64,000 bases of DNA, from NCBI GenBank assembly GCA_026874595.1, contig CM049306.1, positions 14,033,019 to 14,097,018 on the forward strand, written 5' to 3'. This DNA comes from Sipunculus nudus. Taxonomy: Eukaryota > Annelida > Sipuncula > Golfingiida > Sipunculidae. The position numbers were made by a program, and so were the translations under genes. A model generated the notes under the pieces. The model had not been told where the DNA came from and did no database searches. It saw only the letters and a program-made list of their open reading frames with translations. Positions 1-12,905 of the stretch are shown one piece after another. How positions within the stretch are numbered: the first letter of the stretch is position 1; each line of letters starts with the position of its first letter.

Positions 1-2466
1 ATCATAAGTACCTGGTTTTATGGATTTTATTTATATTAAAAAATAAAACTATTATATTCACTTTGGACTACCTTCACATCAATCTACATACTAGACATAG
101 CAAGAGTCTTATGACAATTTTTAACATTACAGAAATCATAATGAGAAATTGTCTAAGATTTGCTTTTTTATCATATTCATATTTTTTTATTTAAAAAAAT
201 GTATCAGAAAAAAATTGAAGTTATTTCAGATATGAAACCATTATATGTGTGAAAAATAACCCAAGGATAAGAACATCCTTAATTTTATACAAGGAGAAAA
301 CTAAAGATGGGCAAGTTCAATTTTATTAACTGAAATAAAGGAACCAGTAATATAAATTTAGATTATTTACATCGTCTTGTGACAGCTGATACAGCCACGC
401 GTCATAACGTCATTAGTGAAACATATTGACATCTTTAATTAGTACTTGTCTAAATAAAATTTAAAATTTTGACATATTTTAATCTTTTTTTACTTTTGAA
501 ATAAAGATATATTATCACGCTGAAACACTTGGAAAAGACCCGGACATTAACATTGATATTATGAACTGCATCTTTGTCTATGATTATTTTCCTTCATATA
601 ATCCCCAATAGTACGAACAATATAATTTAATTTTTTTTTCAATATTAAAATTGAAAAGAAAAATACCATAGGTGGCTCAATGGTGTTATTTAGAATAAAT
701 TTTCATCCATCCATACAAAATCCATAAAACATCAGTAATTGCAAGGTAATTCACTGTTAATGTCCCACTCATCAACTATCAAATTCCTTTTCTATTGATT
801 TTTCTTAAAGTTGTTATTATAGACCTATAGAAATTTATTTATTTATTGTTTATTGTTATGCCGTTAGTCTATACAATTAATAGATGAGTTCGGTTGGACA
901 CCTGAATCAACTGAGGCCAGCCATAAGCTGCCTGGCTAACCAGTATATGCCCCGCCTCAAGCGTGCATAATTGGCCTGAAAGGTCAACTAGAGGACATAC
1001 AGGTGACTAAAGAGGGGCTGGGTAGAGCCTGGGTCTGACATGGTCTCGTTAAAACTTTAATAAAAGCTACAGTTTTGGCGAATTTCGTTAAACTTTCAAA
1101 ACTAACAAGCTGAAATCCTTATTTCTGCATAATATGAAAATTAAATCAACAGTGTTTACAGGAAACAAACGCGCCATGGTCAAAGTTAGGCAAAATTTAA
1201 GGTACTGATTTTATATTTATGCTAATAACTTATAAAATTTAAAAAATTCAAATCTAATTTTGGGTATACAATTGAATCTTGATTAAATATTGTTATATCC
1301 CTTCCAAAAATAATCTCTAGCTTCAGCAATTTTCATGTTAAGGAAGTAAATATATATTTTGGTTTTTTACAAAGTGCATTATGTCCGGCCCCATAGCTTA
1401 AAACAATTTCGCAGTACTGACATCATTTCCTTCATGTGCATACAGTACGAAAAGAAGAACATGTATATTATATATGATGAAAGTCAGATCAGTAGTTTTG
1501 ATTTTAGGCAGTCTTTAAGTGTAACAATGTTTTTTTAATTGAAAATTGAAGTTTTTTCTTATATCTCGAAGGAATGAAGTTCTAGTGAACAAACTTTTGG
1601 TTTGGTAGGGGGTTTTGGGGACATCTAACTGTATGCCAAATTTAGGGAGCTGAGAGCTGGCCTGGGAAGCTGGGGAGCTGAGCTCTAGAAAACTGCATCA
1701 CACTTGCTTGATCTAAACAATACTTTACATGGTGCTTGAAAACTTGAATAAAATCTACAGTTTTTGATTAAATGGTTTCAAATTTCATATGTTAACAGAT
1801 GAAATGCTTATGGTAACATGCTGTGAATAGTAAAAACACAGCGGTTACAGGAAAAAAATGTGCAATGGTCAAATCTGGGCAAAATTTAAGATACTGATTT
1901 TATATTTATGCTTATAACTTATAAAATTTGAAAAATTCAGATCTAATTTTGGGTATACGACTGAATCTTGATTAAATATAGTTATATACCTGAAAGAAAG
2001 TCTCTAGCTTCAGCAATTTTCATGTTAAGGGAGTAAATATAATTCTTGATTTTTTTACAAAGTGCATTATGTTCGGGCCCATTACTTCAGGAATTTACAA
2101 AATACTGAACTAATTTTTTGGTATGTACATAGAAAATATTTAGAGGAATTAATATTTACAAATTAATCATTATCAGGTCAGTGGTTTTGATACTAGGCAG
2201 TCTTGAAGTGTAACAATCGGTTTTTAATGGAAAATGGAGGTTTTTCCTTAATATCTTGAAGGAACAAAGTCTTAGTGACCCAATTTCCTGTATGGTAGGA
2301 GATTTTTGGGACATCTAAAGGTATGCCGAATTTCAGATTCGTAGTCCCAATGGTTTCAAAACGTGCCACTTTAACAGAGGGACGGCAAGACGGACAGCTA
2401 GACGGACAGCCGACGGACAAGGACCTCGACTATAACTCAGATGACTAATAGTCAGCTGAGCTAAAA
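1..2466 (+). mobile_element. Family A repeat copy, 5' end beyond window
   Basis: Non-coding interspersed repeat cut by the window edge. It ends with a GACGG-rich stretch, then a terminal hairpin and GCTGAGCTAAAA at 2430-2466. It holds two successive versions of a module of about 600-700 bp (about 1025-1620 and 1725-2466), recognisable by GTGCCATGG...GGGCAAAATTTAAG and by GGGGACATCTAACTGTATGC. Its first part closely matches 9361-10560, so both belong to one subfamily. Short ORFs inside (for example 2193-2420 minus) recur in other copies and are repeat shadows. Confidence 0.85.
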
Positions 2467-3000
2467 ACTGGACTTTGCATTGACTGTATCAACACAGGGC
2501 AAGTTAAAAGTCAGCAAGGATATTATCAAACAACAATTAAAGCTATACCAAACTATTAGAAGGAAGGGAGCTATATGGTTAATGACGCTCGGAAACATAT
2601 TCAGCTTCAACATTTACCATATTGCCTATATTCAAACTGTATTCTACTGAATATATATATAACAAACGTCAGTCCAAAACTTCAGGGGCCTTTCTGTTTG
2701 CTAAGCAAAAATGCATGAATTAAGGTAGCAACTTCTGTCTAGTGCATCTATCAAGGTACCAACGCTCATCAAGATCCGCAAAACCTACACTTATTCCTGT
2801 GATACATATTAATCTTTTATAGAACATTTTACAATAAACAGGCCAATAACAGGTATAGTTAAAGTTATGGCGATGGTTCTGAGGAAACCGTTTATTCAGT
2901 TGTGCATGGTGACAATACATGTATATCCGTTTTAGTAATCATAGTATTTCTTTTTTTTCAGTGCAATACACTTAACTGTTGAATACCCTGAAAACTATAT
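2467..3000. other. Unassigned intergenic sequence
   Basis: AT-rich sequence between a family A copy and a short family B copy. I see no exon, RNA gene or recognisable repeat. It lies downstream of the TMEM168 stop codon on the minus strand. Confidence 0.5.
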
Positions 3001-3389
3001 CTAGAAATGTCTGGCATCGGAGCCAAAGTATCCCCAGATATTTGGCAGTTCAAGGTCACCAGTCTTCACAACTGTCAAAGATCATGGTTCAAACAAAGGC
3101 TGTATCAAAATTCAGGGGAAAATATGCAGAACTTAACAAGTTATAGGGATCACAAGAAATTCTACATTTCCGCAAATTTGTCCTTGAATATCAGATCAAA
3201 ATCACCACTCTTTGAACTCGTCAAAGATCATGGTTCATTAAATTTTAGGGGAAAATATGCAGAACTTCACAAGTTATATGGATCACAAACAATCCTATAT
3301 TTATCTTGCCTCAAAGAAATCTCTGCGGCGGCGGCAGTGCGACAGTGCCAAACCATGGTACCCCCCGACTTTAACTGGGGATACAACTA
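3001..3389 (+). mobile_element. Family B repeat, short copy
   Basis: Starts CTAGAAATGTCTGGCATCGG with a GGC...GCC mini-hairpin followed by AGTATCCCCAGA. It ends GCGGCGGCGG, then CCCCCGACTTTAACTGGGG and GATACAAC at 3389. The body has two diverged copies of a unit (3066-3163 and 3215-3290) sharing GTCAAAGATCATGGTTCA and GGGGAAAATATGCAGAACTT. An open frame of 127 codons covers most of it but follows the repeat, so it is not annotated as a gene. Confidence 0.7.
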
Positions 3390-4658
3390 ATTAAAACTTT
3401 CAAGAGAGATCTCATTGGCACCTCTATGGGTGTCACGTTACAAATTGTGCTTTGTTCATACATAAACTAGACAGCTAAAGGAATAAGAGTCATTACAACA
3501 GCTTAGAGGTCTTAGCAGGGCTAAAAATGATGATGATGATGATACCAAGTAGAGTTTCAATACTTGCTTATTACTTTTAAATGTATGTGTAAGCTATATT
3601 TTCAAACCAAGATAAACTACTGGAAGTATAATGAAATTAATCACACTACAAAGTATTTGTAACTGAGAATATGAGACTGCATTTTGCTTGTATTATTGGC
3701 AAGAATTTTTTACCTTGATCATGCAGTATGTCATATATCAAAATATGAAATAACCTCTTGTCCTACTGTAAATTAGGATTTCATTCACCAAAACTCTTTG
3801 GTATATGCTATCTCTTATCCTACGAGATCTTGATAAAGATTTTGGTTGATATGTAACAGATAAATACAGAAATTATAACTGTAGAAAAAAAACTTACAAG
3901 TTACAGACTTCAGATTTAGAATCTAAAAATAATAGCACATATAAGCTAATAATATAAGCTAATATGATCTCTTACCGTGAGACTCTTTGAAATTTGAGAT
4001 CATTGTTTTCTTATGACAAGGCCTTTCACAGAGGTGACATAAGAGTTGGAAAATAAGGTTTAACTCTGTTTTCTTCATTCACTTTTACATTAACAGTCAA
4101 CAGTTGTTGATTACTTCTTTCCATTTTGTCCCATCTATCCTCTATAGCCATATACCTTATGTATAGTAGACACTACAACATTTTAGTGGTAGCATAATTG
4201 TTACATTTTCCTATTTTCAAACAATGGGTTAGGATTACCTTTACCATTCTTTTTTTGTTGTTGTTGTACTTTTTTAATTCTAAACCTAAGAACAAACCAA
4301 TGTAACTATAAGCAAAAAATCAAGATATGCTTTATAATCATTTCCTGTTTAGCTTGATTACTCTAGAAATTACATTACCTTGATAATTATGTGATTTCAT
4401 GTTTCTTTAGTCTATATTTTGACAAATTACACCATAAAACAACCAAAATCAATATTCAGTATAGGTGTAGTGATTACTAGTGGCACCTGATGTTTAAATG
4501 TGGAAAAAATAGAAAACATGTATGTCCCCTGTTATGAGATAATGTATAATTACTACTAAATAAATGACATTGAATATTAGAAAGGAAAAAATATACTAGT
4601 CATTGTTTCAAATTAAAACCCTGGGTGGAACTAATAATTGGTGCGAGAATGTAATTTA
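3390..4658. other. Unassigned AT-rich intergenic sequence
   Basis: No exon or RNA gene seen. It contains a short GAT microsatellite at about 3527-3541. It lies 3' of the TMEM168 gene and may include its 3' untranslated region or polyadenylation site, but I could not place a clear minus-strand signal. Confidence 0.4.
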
Positions 4659-5412
4659 ACAAGTGACCCAGGAGTCATGATGCTCAGCTGATCTGAGAAG
4701 TTCTATTAACAAATTTGTCTTGTCTTCAGAAGTTGTAATGAATTTATCAAAAGGATATTCTTCAAATTTTCTATGGTGATAGAAACAATTTGTGCATTCA
4801 AATTCACTTGGCTTATATTGTGACATGTCAACACTGATTTAAAAGTTTATGATAAAAATGTGTAAAAATAAAAAAAAGATATAAATGACACCACCAGTAC
4901 TGCATAGATAGCTGAAAGGGCTATCCATGATTAATAAGCTTATCAAATTTCAGAAAGATCCATGCAATCATTACTGAGATTTCTTATAAAGAATGATTTT
5001 CATACATAAACAGCCCAAAATGTTAAAATTTCAAAGTTGTTGCCACAACACTTCTGAATGACTCCCTTGGCTGATTTTCTTAATTTTTAAAATGGTGACA
5101 ATGTTGTATGTGCAGATGATACACTTGTATCATTTTTGGGTTGAATGCAAAATTTTTGTTTTGCAGCCCAGAATACTAACACAATTCTGATTTTCTAAGT
5201 GCTCAAACCTCACAAAAACATGCAAAATTTGCTGATTATAGGAAACTGTAAATTAATTTATGGAATCAAGGATATTTACCAAGAACCTACCTTCATATTA
5301 AGTTAGAAGTTCCTAGATCAAATGATTACCAGTTGTGCTCTGTTTACAGCTGGCTGGCCAGCTGGCAGACAAATGGTGATTACTATAGCTCAGATGACCT
5401 GTGGTCAAACAA
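4659..5412 (+). mobile_element. Degenerate family A repeat
   Basis: A decayed 5' end (AACAAGTGACCCAGGAGTCA then GCTCAGCTGA) lies at 4659-4692. A decayed 3' hairpin (CTATAGCTCAGATGACCTGTGGTC) lies at 5385-5408. At 5347-5364 is a palindrome with arms CAGCTGGC and GCCAGCTG. The long body is shorter than in other copies. Confidence 0.5.
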
Positions 5413-5633
5413 TTAATGGCACTAAACTTTGGTTGCAGGACCAGCTAAACAAGAAAAATTGTGAACAGAATGAATGGCACTTAAAAACAATTGCAGTTCC
5501 ATGTTTCCAGTATTAAAACAAGATGATACTGATAATCATGTGCAGTTCCGGTACCTTTTTTCAATAAACATGATTACATTCAATTTTGGATATGAGCTTT
5601 CATACGTCTATTTACATGGCAGTTTGCAGAATA

Positions 5634-6181
5634 CTAAGATCGAACAAGTTTGAACCCATGGCCAGTATCATACTCCTTTGGGGGCAGCCATTTCATTTTG
5701 GTTCTTCTCAGGCACCTCAATATACAGTCACTACAGCAGCAGAACCCACCCAGCTTCAGGAGGTAGGTGGCCTTCATTAACGGTTTGATGAGTCTGGGGA
5801 AGTTGGCATCCCAGTATGAAGAGATATCTTCATCCGTGGGCAGATGGAATGTGAAGTCAGTCCAGCTTCTGGACACAGAATATGCTGCCTTGACCAGCTT
5901 ATCTTTATCTGACCACGGCATGTCAGCACTGGGCAGGCAGTTGTACGTCACCCACTCCATGGTGAATTCTCCAATGTCAGCCTGGTCGCCTGATTCTGGG
6001 TCACGCTGCTTGTGGAACAGACATGTCTGTATAGCTACAAAGTCTTTAGTCAGACGCTGAACATCACGCAGCCAAAGATGTGAATGTGTAGTGTCGAGGA
6101 CTAGAATTAGCCTGGTTCCCTCCCCATCATTTTCTTCTCGCCACCATTCAAGCAGCTCTTGCAACTTCAACTGACCATCAT
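5634..6181 (-). CDS. TMEM168: TMEM168 coding exon 3 (C-terminus and stop)
   Basis: Acceptor TTTTATACAG ends at 6182 and joins in phase one. The exon encodes [20 protein letters not shown] through [28 protein letters not shown] and ends [11 protein letters not shown] before TAG at 5636-5634, matching the vertebrate C-terminus. Confidence 0.93.
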
Positions 6182-9100
6182 CTGTATAAAATATTAATTT
6201 GATCACTTACAGGAAGGAGAACTAGAAATATCAATGGAAAGGAAAATGACAAACCCTAATGACAGCCACAGCATCTTTATTATATGAAAGCATGACAGTA
6301 AAGGTAAAATACTGACTGTAACAAATCTACACACAAGGGACCCATGGGTCATGGCGCTCAGCTGAATGTGACAGATATAACTGTATCACCATTGTTGTAT
6401 GTAGGTCTGTAAGATTTCATTTTGACAGATGTAATATTTTGTATTAATTATGTAGTTGAGCGAATAGTAATAAATTTTACTATACATTTACAGTATATAT
6501 CAATTATATTTGAAAATTTTAGTTGATCAACAATTCTTAATTGCATCAACATTTATAGTTAATCTGCTCAGGCAACATCACAATATATACACAGATGTAT
6601 TTATTTTTTCTTAAAATATATTTTTGAAATTTGCAAAATAATAAATATCTGAAAATAACATTTGATTCAGGAAAAGTTGTATAAATTGGATTGGAAACAG
6701 CAATGCAATTAAAGAATGTAACTAATGTAACTAATGCAACATATCTCGTTAGGGGGAGGGGGAGGCAGGGTTTCGACATGTGATTCTACGTTTGTAAAAG
6801 CAGTGTTGCATCACTAATACATTTAACCAGACATGGCTGTAGGGACCAGACATGGCTAGTCTGGAGGTGCAAAATGTAAATACATTAGAGCCTCAGAAAA
6901 ACTTCAATAACTAGAATGATTTTTTAGGCTTTTACTTTCAAATTTCAGAATTAAACAGATAAAATCTATATATATACCAACTGTGAAAAGTAAATCAAAT
7001 GTTCTTACATGAAAAAAATGTGCTATGGTCAAACTTGGGCAAAATTTAAGGTACCATTTTTATATTTTTGCCAATATTTAAAAAAATTTAACAGATTTTG
7101 ATCAGATTTTTGGTATACAATTAAATTTTGATTAATTAAAGCAGTATTACTGAAAAAAAGTCCCTAGCTTTAACATTTTTTTGTCTTAAGTTACCAAATA
7201 TCTTTCCTGATTTTTAACAAAGTCCATAATGTTTGGGCCCATAACTTTTTTAAATTATACAATACTGACTTTATTTCTGGCATGTACATAGGAACTATAT
7301 AGAGGAATATTTATGGTAAATATGAAGAAAAACAGATGAGTGGTTATGATATTAGGCAGTCCTGAAGTGTGAAAATAGATTTTTAATAAAAAATTGAGGT
7401 TTTGCTCAATTTCTCGAAGGAACGAAGTCCTATTGACCCAATTTTCGGCATGGTAGGAGATTATGGGGACATCTAACTGTATGCCAAATTTCAGATTCGT
7501 AGGTCCAATGGTGTCCAAACATGCCAGTCTTACAGACGGACACCTGGACGGACGGACAGACAGATGGATGGATGACGGACAATGGACCACTACTATAGGT
7601 CAGATGACTTATGGTCAGTTGAGCTAATAACTGATGACAGGATATACAGACAGTTTACAGACTTACCCTTGGATTGATAAAGGGCCTTCAAAAAATCCCC
7701 AGGAAAGAAAATCTTCCTAAAGAGCAAAAACTTTGTATTATATCCATTTTACAGACTTTACAGAAAAACTCAGTTTCTTCTCCTTTGTGCAAAAAATGTA
7801 CTTATAATTTATTCAATATATATATATACATAAAAACAATAAACATTTCACTAATGTTCTACAATAAACTTACCAAAATGGCAGTTAAAACTTTTTTGTA
7901 CATGTTATGATTTTTTTGGTAGGTTTATGCATTCATTGCCATAAACAAGCATAAAAAGAAATGACTAAACACAGAATGATGGATTAAAATTCTGTTTCAC
8001 CTGCAAGTGCCCAGTCACCACTGCTGTGTACCTGACCACTGTAATATAATAGGTATGTGTCAAACTTGGGTCCATCTGAAGTGCGTCGCTGGAAAAAGGC
8101 CCGCAGTTTGGAATGTAATGCATCTGCAGTAAGACCACTAGACGAATAATCACATCCATAAGTGTCTATCAGATGGTGGGACATGAACCGCTGAATTCGG
8201 TTCAAGATGGCTGTTGCTCGGTTAGTGGATTCTGGTACACTGTCTGCTGGTAAGATGGTGGCACTGCTGTCTGGACTACAAAATGAAAGGTTGTTGTTCT
8301 TCAATGAGAGACTGTTACCAAACATTATCTGCAGATAACTATATTGATAAGAGAATACATAGGACATAACTGCAAAATGGTAGAATGCTTAAAAACAGCC
8401 CAAGATATGTACCAAATAAATTTGGTTATTAAATGATTGAGAATATATTAAGAACTTATTATATTCTTGAATGTTTTGGATATATCACCAATAAGTATGA
8501 ATTAAATTTTTTTTTTTTTAATTCAGTAACACATACATGATATCACAGGGTACATTAGAGTACCCTCCAGAGAGAGTACTCTAATGTATTTTATTTCCTA
8601 AACAACCTCACGAAAGGTTGTTAAGGAAATAAAAACAAATCATGGTCAAATACATCAGTATTTCCACTGCTATAAATATAACATTTATAAACATAAAATT
8701 ACAAAATTCTACTGCATATGATAATTCATATATTACAAACAAGGGACCTATGGGTCACGGCGCTCAGCTGTTATATATGATTAAAAATATGATTTAGGAC
8801 AGAGGCATATGCTGGTTTGGTGTGGTAATAAATATAAGCTTTATTATGAGTTGTTGGTGTTTAGCTTATGTATGATTATGATATTATCTTTGGAGACAGG
8901 GAAGAGGATTGTTTTCATTTATTTTATTAACAAATGGAGTACTATTGTCACACAGATTTTGACTTGGCCATATAACTTATAAGCAGAACATATAATATAA
9001 GAGTTTAACTATTTATTTAAAAAAAAAATTACAAATATTGTCCCAAATATAATTTTTATTAAAAATAATAAGAGAATCTTATGATTTTTTAAAATGAAAT

Positions 9101-12100
9101 ATAACTGAATTGATTATTAAAATAATATTAAAGAATATATTCATGAATGCATTCATGAATACATTTTGAAAGTATTTGCACTGGTATTCATATACTTTCA
9201 TTTTTACCTGAATTCCAATTCTTTATGCAAGACATTTTATAATTCATATTCGTATTTAAATACAATTGCAAAGTTTTCCCACCATTACTGGCATTTATTC
9301 AGTTTTCACCAAACAATTATGTTGAGAATCCAGAATATACAAAATTCACACATTTAAATTATGATCAAAAGTACCTGGTTTTATGGCTTTTATTTATATT
9401 AAAAAAAAATGTAATATATTCATTTTGGACTAATTTCACATCAATGTACACACTAGACACAGTAGGAATCTAGATTAATAATATCAACTGCATCTTTGTC
9501 TATCATTATTTTCCTTCATATGATGCCTAATGATTAGAAATGAATAATATGATTTACTTTTTTATCATTAAAATTGAACTGAAAAATACCATAGGTGACT
9601 GCATGGTGTTATTTGGAGTACGTGACATTCTATCCATCGATACAAGATTCTTTTATCATCAGTAACTGCAAGTTGATTTCCTGTTATTATAAACTAACAA
9701 ATTCTTTTTTATTTTTCTTTAATTTGTTATTAAAAAACAATAAAAATTTATTAATTTATTGTTATGTTGTTGGTTAAAACTACTAGATGAGTTGGGTTGG
9801 ACACCTGGATCAACTGTGGCTGGCCATAAGCTGCCTACCTGCAACAGTGTATGGCTCGCCTCAAGCATGCATAATTTGCTGAAAGTTCAACAAGGTCAAC
9901 ATACAGGTGACTCAAGAGGGGCTGGAGAGAGTTAAGGTCTGACATGGTCTCATAAAAACATTAATAAAAGCTACAATTTTTGGCCAATTTCTTTCAGCTT
10001 TCTAAACTAAAAAGCTGAAATCCTTGTGTGCATGATATGAAAATTATATCAACCGTGCTCACAGGAAACAAATGTGCCATGGTCAAAGTTGGGCAAAATT
10101 TAAGGTACTAATTTTATATTTATACTAATAACATATAAAATTTGAAAAATTCAGGACTACTTTAGGGTATTCAATTGAATCTTGATTAAATAATGTTACA
10201 TCCCTGGCAAAAAAACTCTAGCTTCAGCAATCCCCTTGTTAAGGGAGTAAATATATTTCTTGATTTTTTACATAGTGCATTATGTTTGGGCCCATAACTT
10301 AAAACAATTACGCAATACTGACATCATTTCTGGCATATGCATAGAGAATGTATAGAAAAATATGTATATTATATATGATTAAAGTCACATCAGTGGTTTT
10401 GATATTAGGAAGTCTTGAAGTGTAACAATGGGTTTTTAATGGAAAAATGAAGTTTTTCATTAATATCTCGAAGGTATTAAGTCCTAGTGACCAAATTCTT
10501 GGCATGGTAGGGAATTTTGGAGACATCTAATTGTATGCCAAATTATAGGAACTGAGAGCTGAAACTGGGGAGCTGAGCTCTTGCAAACTGCATAACACTA
10601 GCTTGATGTAAACAATTTGTTACATGGTGCTTGAAAACTTAAATAAAATCTACAGTTTTTGATCTACTGGTTTCAAATTTTTGGTGTTAACAGACAAAAT
10701 GCTAATAAAAACATGCTGCCAAAATTAAATCCACAGTACTTACAGTAAAAAAACGTGCCATGGTCAAAGTTGGGCAAAATTTAAGGTACCAATTTTTTAT
10801 TTTTGTTAATATTTTAAAAAATTTTAAAGATTTTGATCTAATTTTGGGTATACAATTTAATTTTGATAAATTAAAGTTATATTACTGGAAAAAAAGTCCA
10901 TAGCTTTAACAAGTTTTGTGTTAAGTGATCAAATATCTTTCCTGATTTTTTACAAAATGCATTATGTTTGGGCCCATAACTTTTTTAAATTATATAATAC
11001 AGACATAATTTCTGGCATGTACATAGGAACTATATAGAAGAATATTTATGGTAAATATGAGGGAAAACAGATGAGTGGTTTTGATATTAGGCAGTCCTGA
11101 AGTGTGAAAATAGGTTTTTAATAAAAAATTGAGGTTTTTCCTTAATTTCTCAAAGGAACGAAGTCGCAAAGACCCAGTTTTCGGCTTGGTAGGAGATCTT
11201 GGGGACAACTAACATTATGCTGAATTTTGGATTCCTAGGTCTTACTGTTTCAAAACGTGCCACATCTACGGACGGACGGACAGATGGACGGACGACGGAC
11301 AATGGACCACGACTATAGCTCAGATGACTTATAGTCAGCTGAGCTAAAAAGTATCAGAGTTTAAACTTTGCAGCTTGCAAATTATTATACAGAATAATAT
11401 TATTAGTAATGAGTCACACTTATTATTTTTATGATTAATTTAAAATATATTTAATGAGTACTTTTCAGAATCAATGTTTAATCATTTCTCAGTAATATAA
11501 GATGAAAACTGAACACTGGAGTATAAGAAATTATCCTTACCTGTGCTGGATAGAGGGCACCACTACAGCATATCCAGTGCATGTTCCTCCCAAGTTTGAC
11601 CCCATCTCATAGAGAAGTGAAATTATCCCAGATTCTACTGGTAAAACAATGAACCACAAGGCTAGACTTGTTCCTGATCTTGTATTCCAACCAAGACCGC
11701 CTAATACCACAGTGCATATAAATGTTACAATCACCCATCGCTGAGAAAGCAGACTCAAATGTCGCAAACCTTTGGATGAAAAAATACTGTTTATATTGCG
11801 CCCTTGTTCACCGAGATTTGTCAATGCCAAATAGCATAACGTAACTTTGTTCACAATATGCCAACATGTGATAAATAATACAAAATGGAAACAGACCCAT
11901 ACTCCTGCAAAGACTCCAAACAGAGGCACAACAACATACCACTCTTTGTGTCCAGGGACTTGACGCGCATTCACCGCCAAAAATATGAGCTGCACTGTCA
12001 CCATACTCAAAAGTGCAAGGCGCAAAACAAAGCGAGATTTTTTTAGAATAGGTTGCCATCTTTCTAAGGTTGTCTGACCTGAGAAATAAAGATCAACAAC

Positions 12101-12820
12101 TGGCTCAAACACTAATCTACCGGCAAAACAACTCAGAGCAAAATAATTTATAGTCAAGTGCTCTAATCTTGGCAAATAGAATATCAAAGTGAGTATCACC
12201 ATTGTAATCAAACTGAGCACTGCCATGAATGATTTTAATCTAACAATAGAAATGTTTATACCATAAGCTAATATTAATAACCCAAGCCCAAGGAAGCTGC
12301 TTGGCAACATCATTGTAGCAATAATCATTCCAAGAAGCTCTAAACTTTCGTATTTGCTCATTAAAGTTGAGTTGTACTGTGCAATGTGTAGGAGTCTTTC
12401 TAAAATATTCCAAAACCATCGTGTGCCGAGGGAAGTGAGCAGCATGGTGTTCATAACCTCCTCTGTCATTTCATGACGGAATGATGGATGTGATGTCAAA
12501 GAAACAATGCCGAGTAAACCTCCGATCCATAACCGTGCAAGGCAAGTACCAAAGTTCTCCATAGAAAAATAATAAATAAGAGCACAAGCAATGGACAGGA
12601 TTACTAAGGAAGTGAAGGCAATGATAAGGAAGGCTGTTTGTTGTAGGCACTGCCATCTGGTGTAGAGACCAAGACCTAAAGCCACGACAAGGATGATGGT
12701 TGATAGGTGGCCGAGGTAATGGACATGGGATGAGGGTCTTCTTTGTAATACTTGAGACATCTTCATCAGTGTGTGACTTGTCAAGTACTTGAGTCTTCCC
12801 ACACAAACAGATCTATCCAT
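5634..12820 (-). CDS. TMEM168: TMEM168, transmembrane protein 168 (three coding exons)
   Basis: Spliced gene with coding exons 12820-11541, 8311-8001 and 6181-5634; exon lengths 1280, 311 and 548 give 713 codons, so 712 residues, close to the roughly 700 of vertebrate TMEM168. The N-terminal two thirds is a polytopic membrane region with many hydrophobic segments (for example about residues 41-56 and 62-85). The C-terminal part is soluble and carries family landmarks: [43 protein letters not shown], and the very end [12 protein letters not shown] identified it from recollection of the vertebrate protein along its whole length. Donors GTAAGG and GTGAAA and acceptors ending CAG are visible. Molecular function is poorly defined; vertebrate TMEM168 is a membrane protein. 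The only soft point is the acceptor of exon 2 (8312), chosen because it alone keeps phase. Confidence 0.93.
6333..7629 (+). mobile_element. Family A repeat in TMEM168 intron 2
   Basis: Both ends are present: ACAAGGGACCCATGGGTCAT then GCTCAGCTGA at the left, and CAGATGACTTATGGTCAGTTG then AGCTAAT at the right (about 1.3 kb). The right part carries the common module and a GACGGACGG stretch. It lies opposite in orientation to the host gene. Confidence 0.85.
8001..8311 (-). CDS. TMEM168: TMEM168 coding exon 2
   Basis: Encodes the start of the cytoplasmic or lumenal C-terminal domain, with [44 protein letters not shown] and GDWALAG. The donor is GCAG before GTGAAA at 8000. The acceptor GTAACAG ending at 8312 joins in phase with the previous exon. 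The resulting junction is about ten residues longer than in vertebrates, so a slightly different acceptor cannot be excluded. Confidence 0.88.
8551..8634. repeat. Two adjacent hairpins in TMEM168 intron 1
   Basis: Hairpin one has perfect 13-base arms, TACATTAGAGTAC (8551-8563) and its complement (8576-8588). Hairpin two has 20-base arms (8589-8608 and 8615-8634) with one mismatch and a 6-base loop. They are separated by nothing, and no family recognised here contains them. Confidence 0.8.
8738..11348 (+). mobile_element. Family A repeat, long copy in TMEM168 intron 1
   Basis: Starts ACAAGGGACCTATGGGTCAC with GCTCAGCTG, ends with the terminal hairpin and AGCTGAGCTAAAA. At 2.6 kb it contains two successive modules (about 10050-10560 and 10620-11348). 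The section from 9361 matches the beginning of the window. AT-rich sequence fills the left half. Confidence 0.85.
11541..12820 (-). CDS. TMEM168: TMEM168 coding exon 1 (residues 1-426)
   Basis: The largest exon encodes essentially all membrane segments. The first ATG of the frame is at 12820-12818. The reading frame is also open one codon further, but that codon is GTG. The exon ends CAG before GTAAGG at 11540, leaving two bases of a split codon. Motifs shared with the vertebrate family include YLGHL near residue 36, YFSMENF near 85, [13 protein letters not shown] near 242 and [12 protein letters not shown] in the second half. Confidence 0.93.
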
Positions 12821-12905
12821 CACACAGGCACAGGCCCTGTCTATTTCAGGTATCCCTGTCAGCTGGTGTCCTCAGCATGGTTCTTTTTGGTGGCAGCTAA
12901 AGGAT
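12821..12905 (-). promoter_or_regulatory. TMEM168: TMEM168 5' untranslated segment with a 10-codon uORF
   Basis: A good acceptor (CATTTCAG) ends at 12906, so the coding exon probably begins with about 85 untranslated bases and the first exon lies further upstream. In this leader an ATG at 12878-12876 opens a 10-codon reading frame closed by TGA at 12848-12846, before the main start. It could reduce initiation at the main ATG; this is inference. Confidence 0.5.

Noticed and set aside
3007-3390. 127-codon frame as a gene
   Set aside because: It follows the internal units of a family B copy and runs through its terminal hairpin.
10990-11208. Small minus-strand frames recurring in family A (for example 2193, 7255, 10308, 26405, 60737)
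   Set aside because: They recur because the repeat recurs; stops and starts differ between copies and no motif is present.
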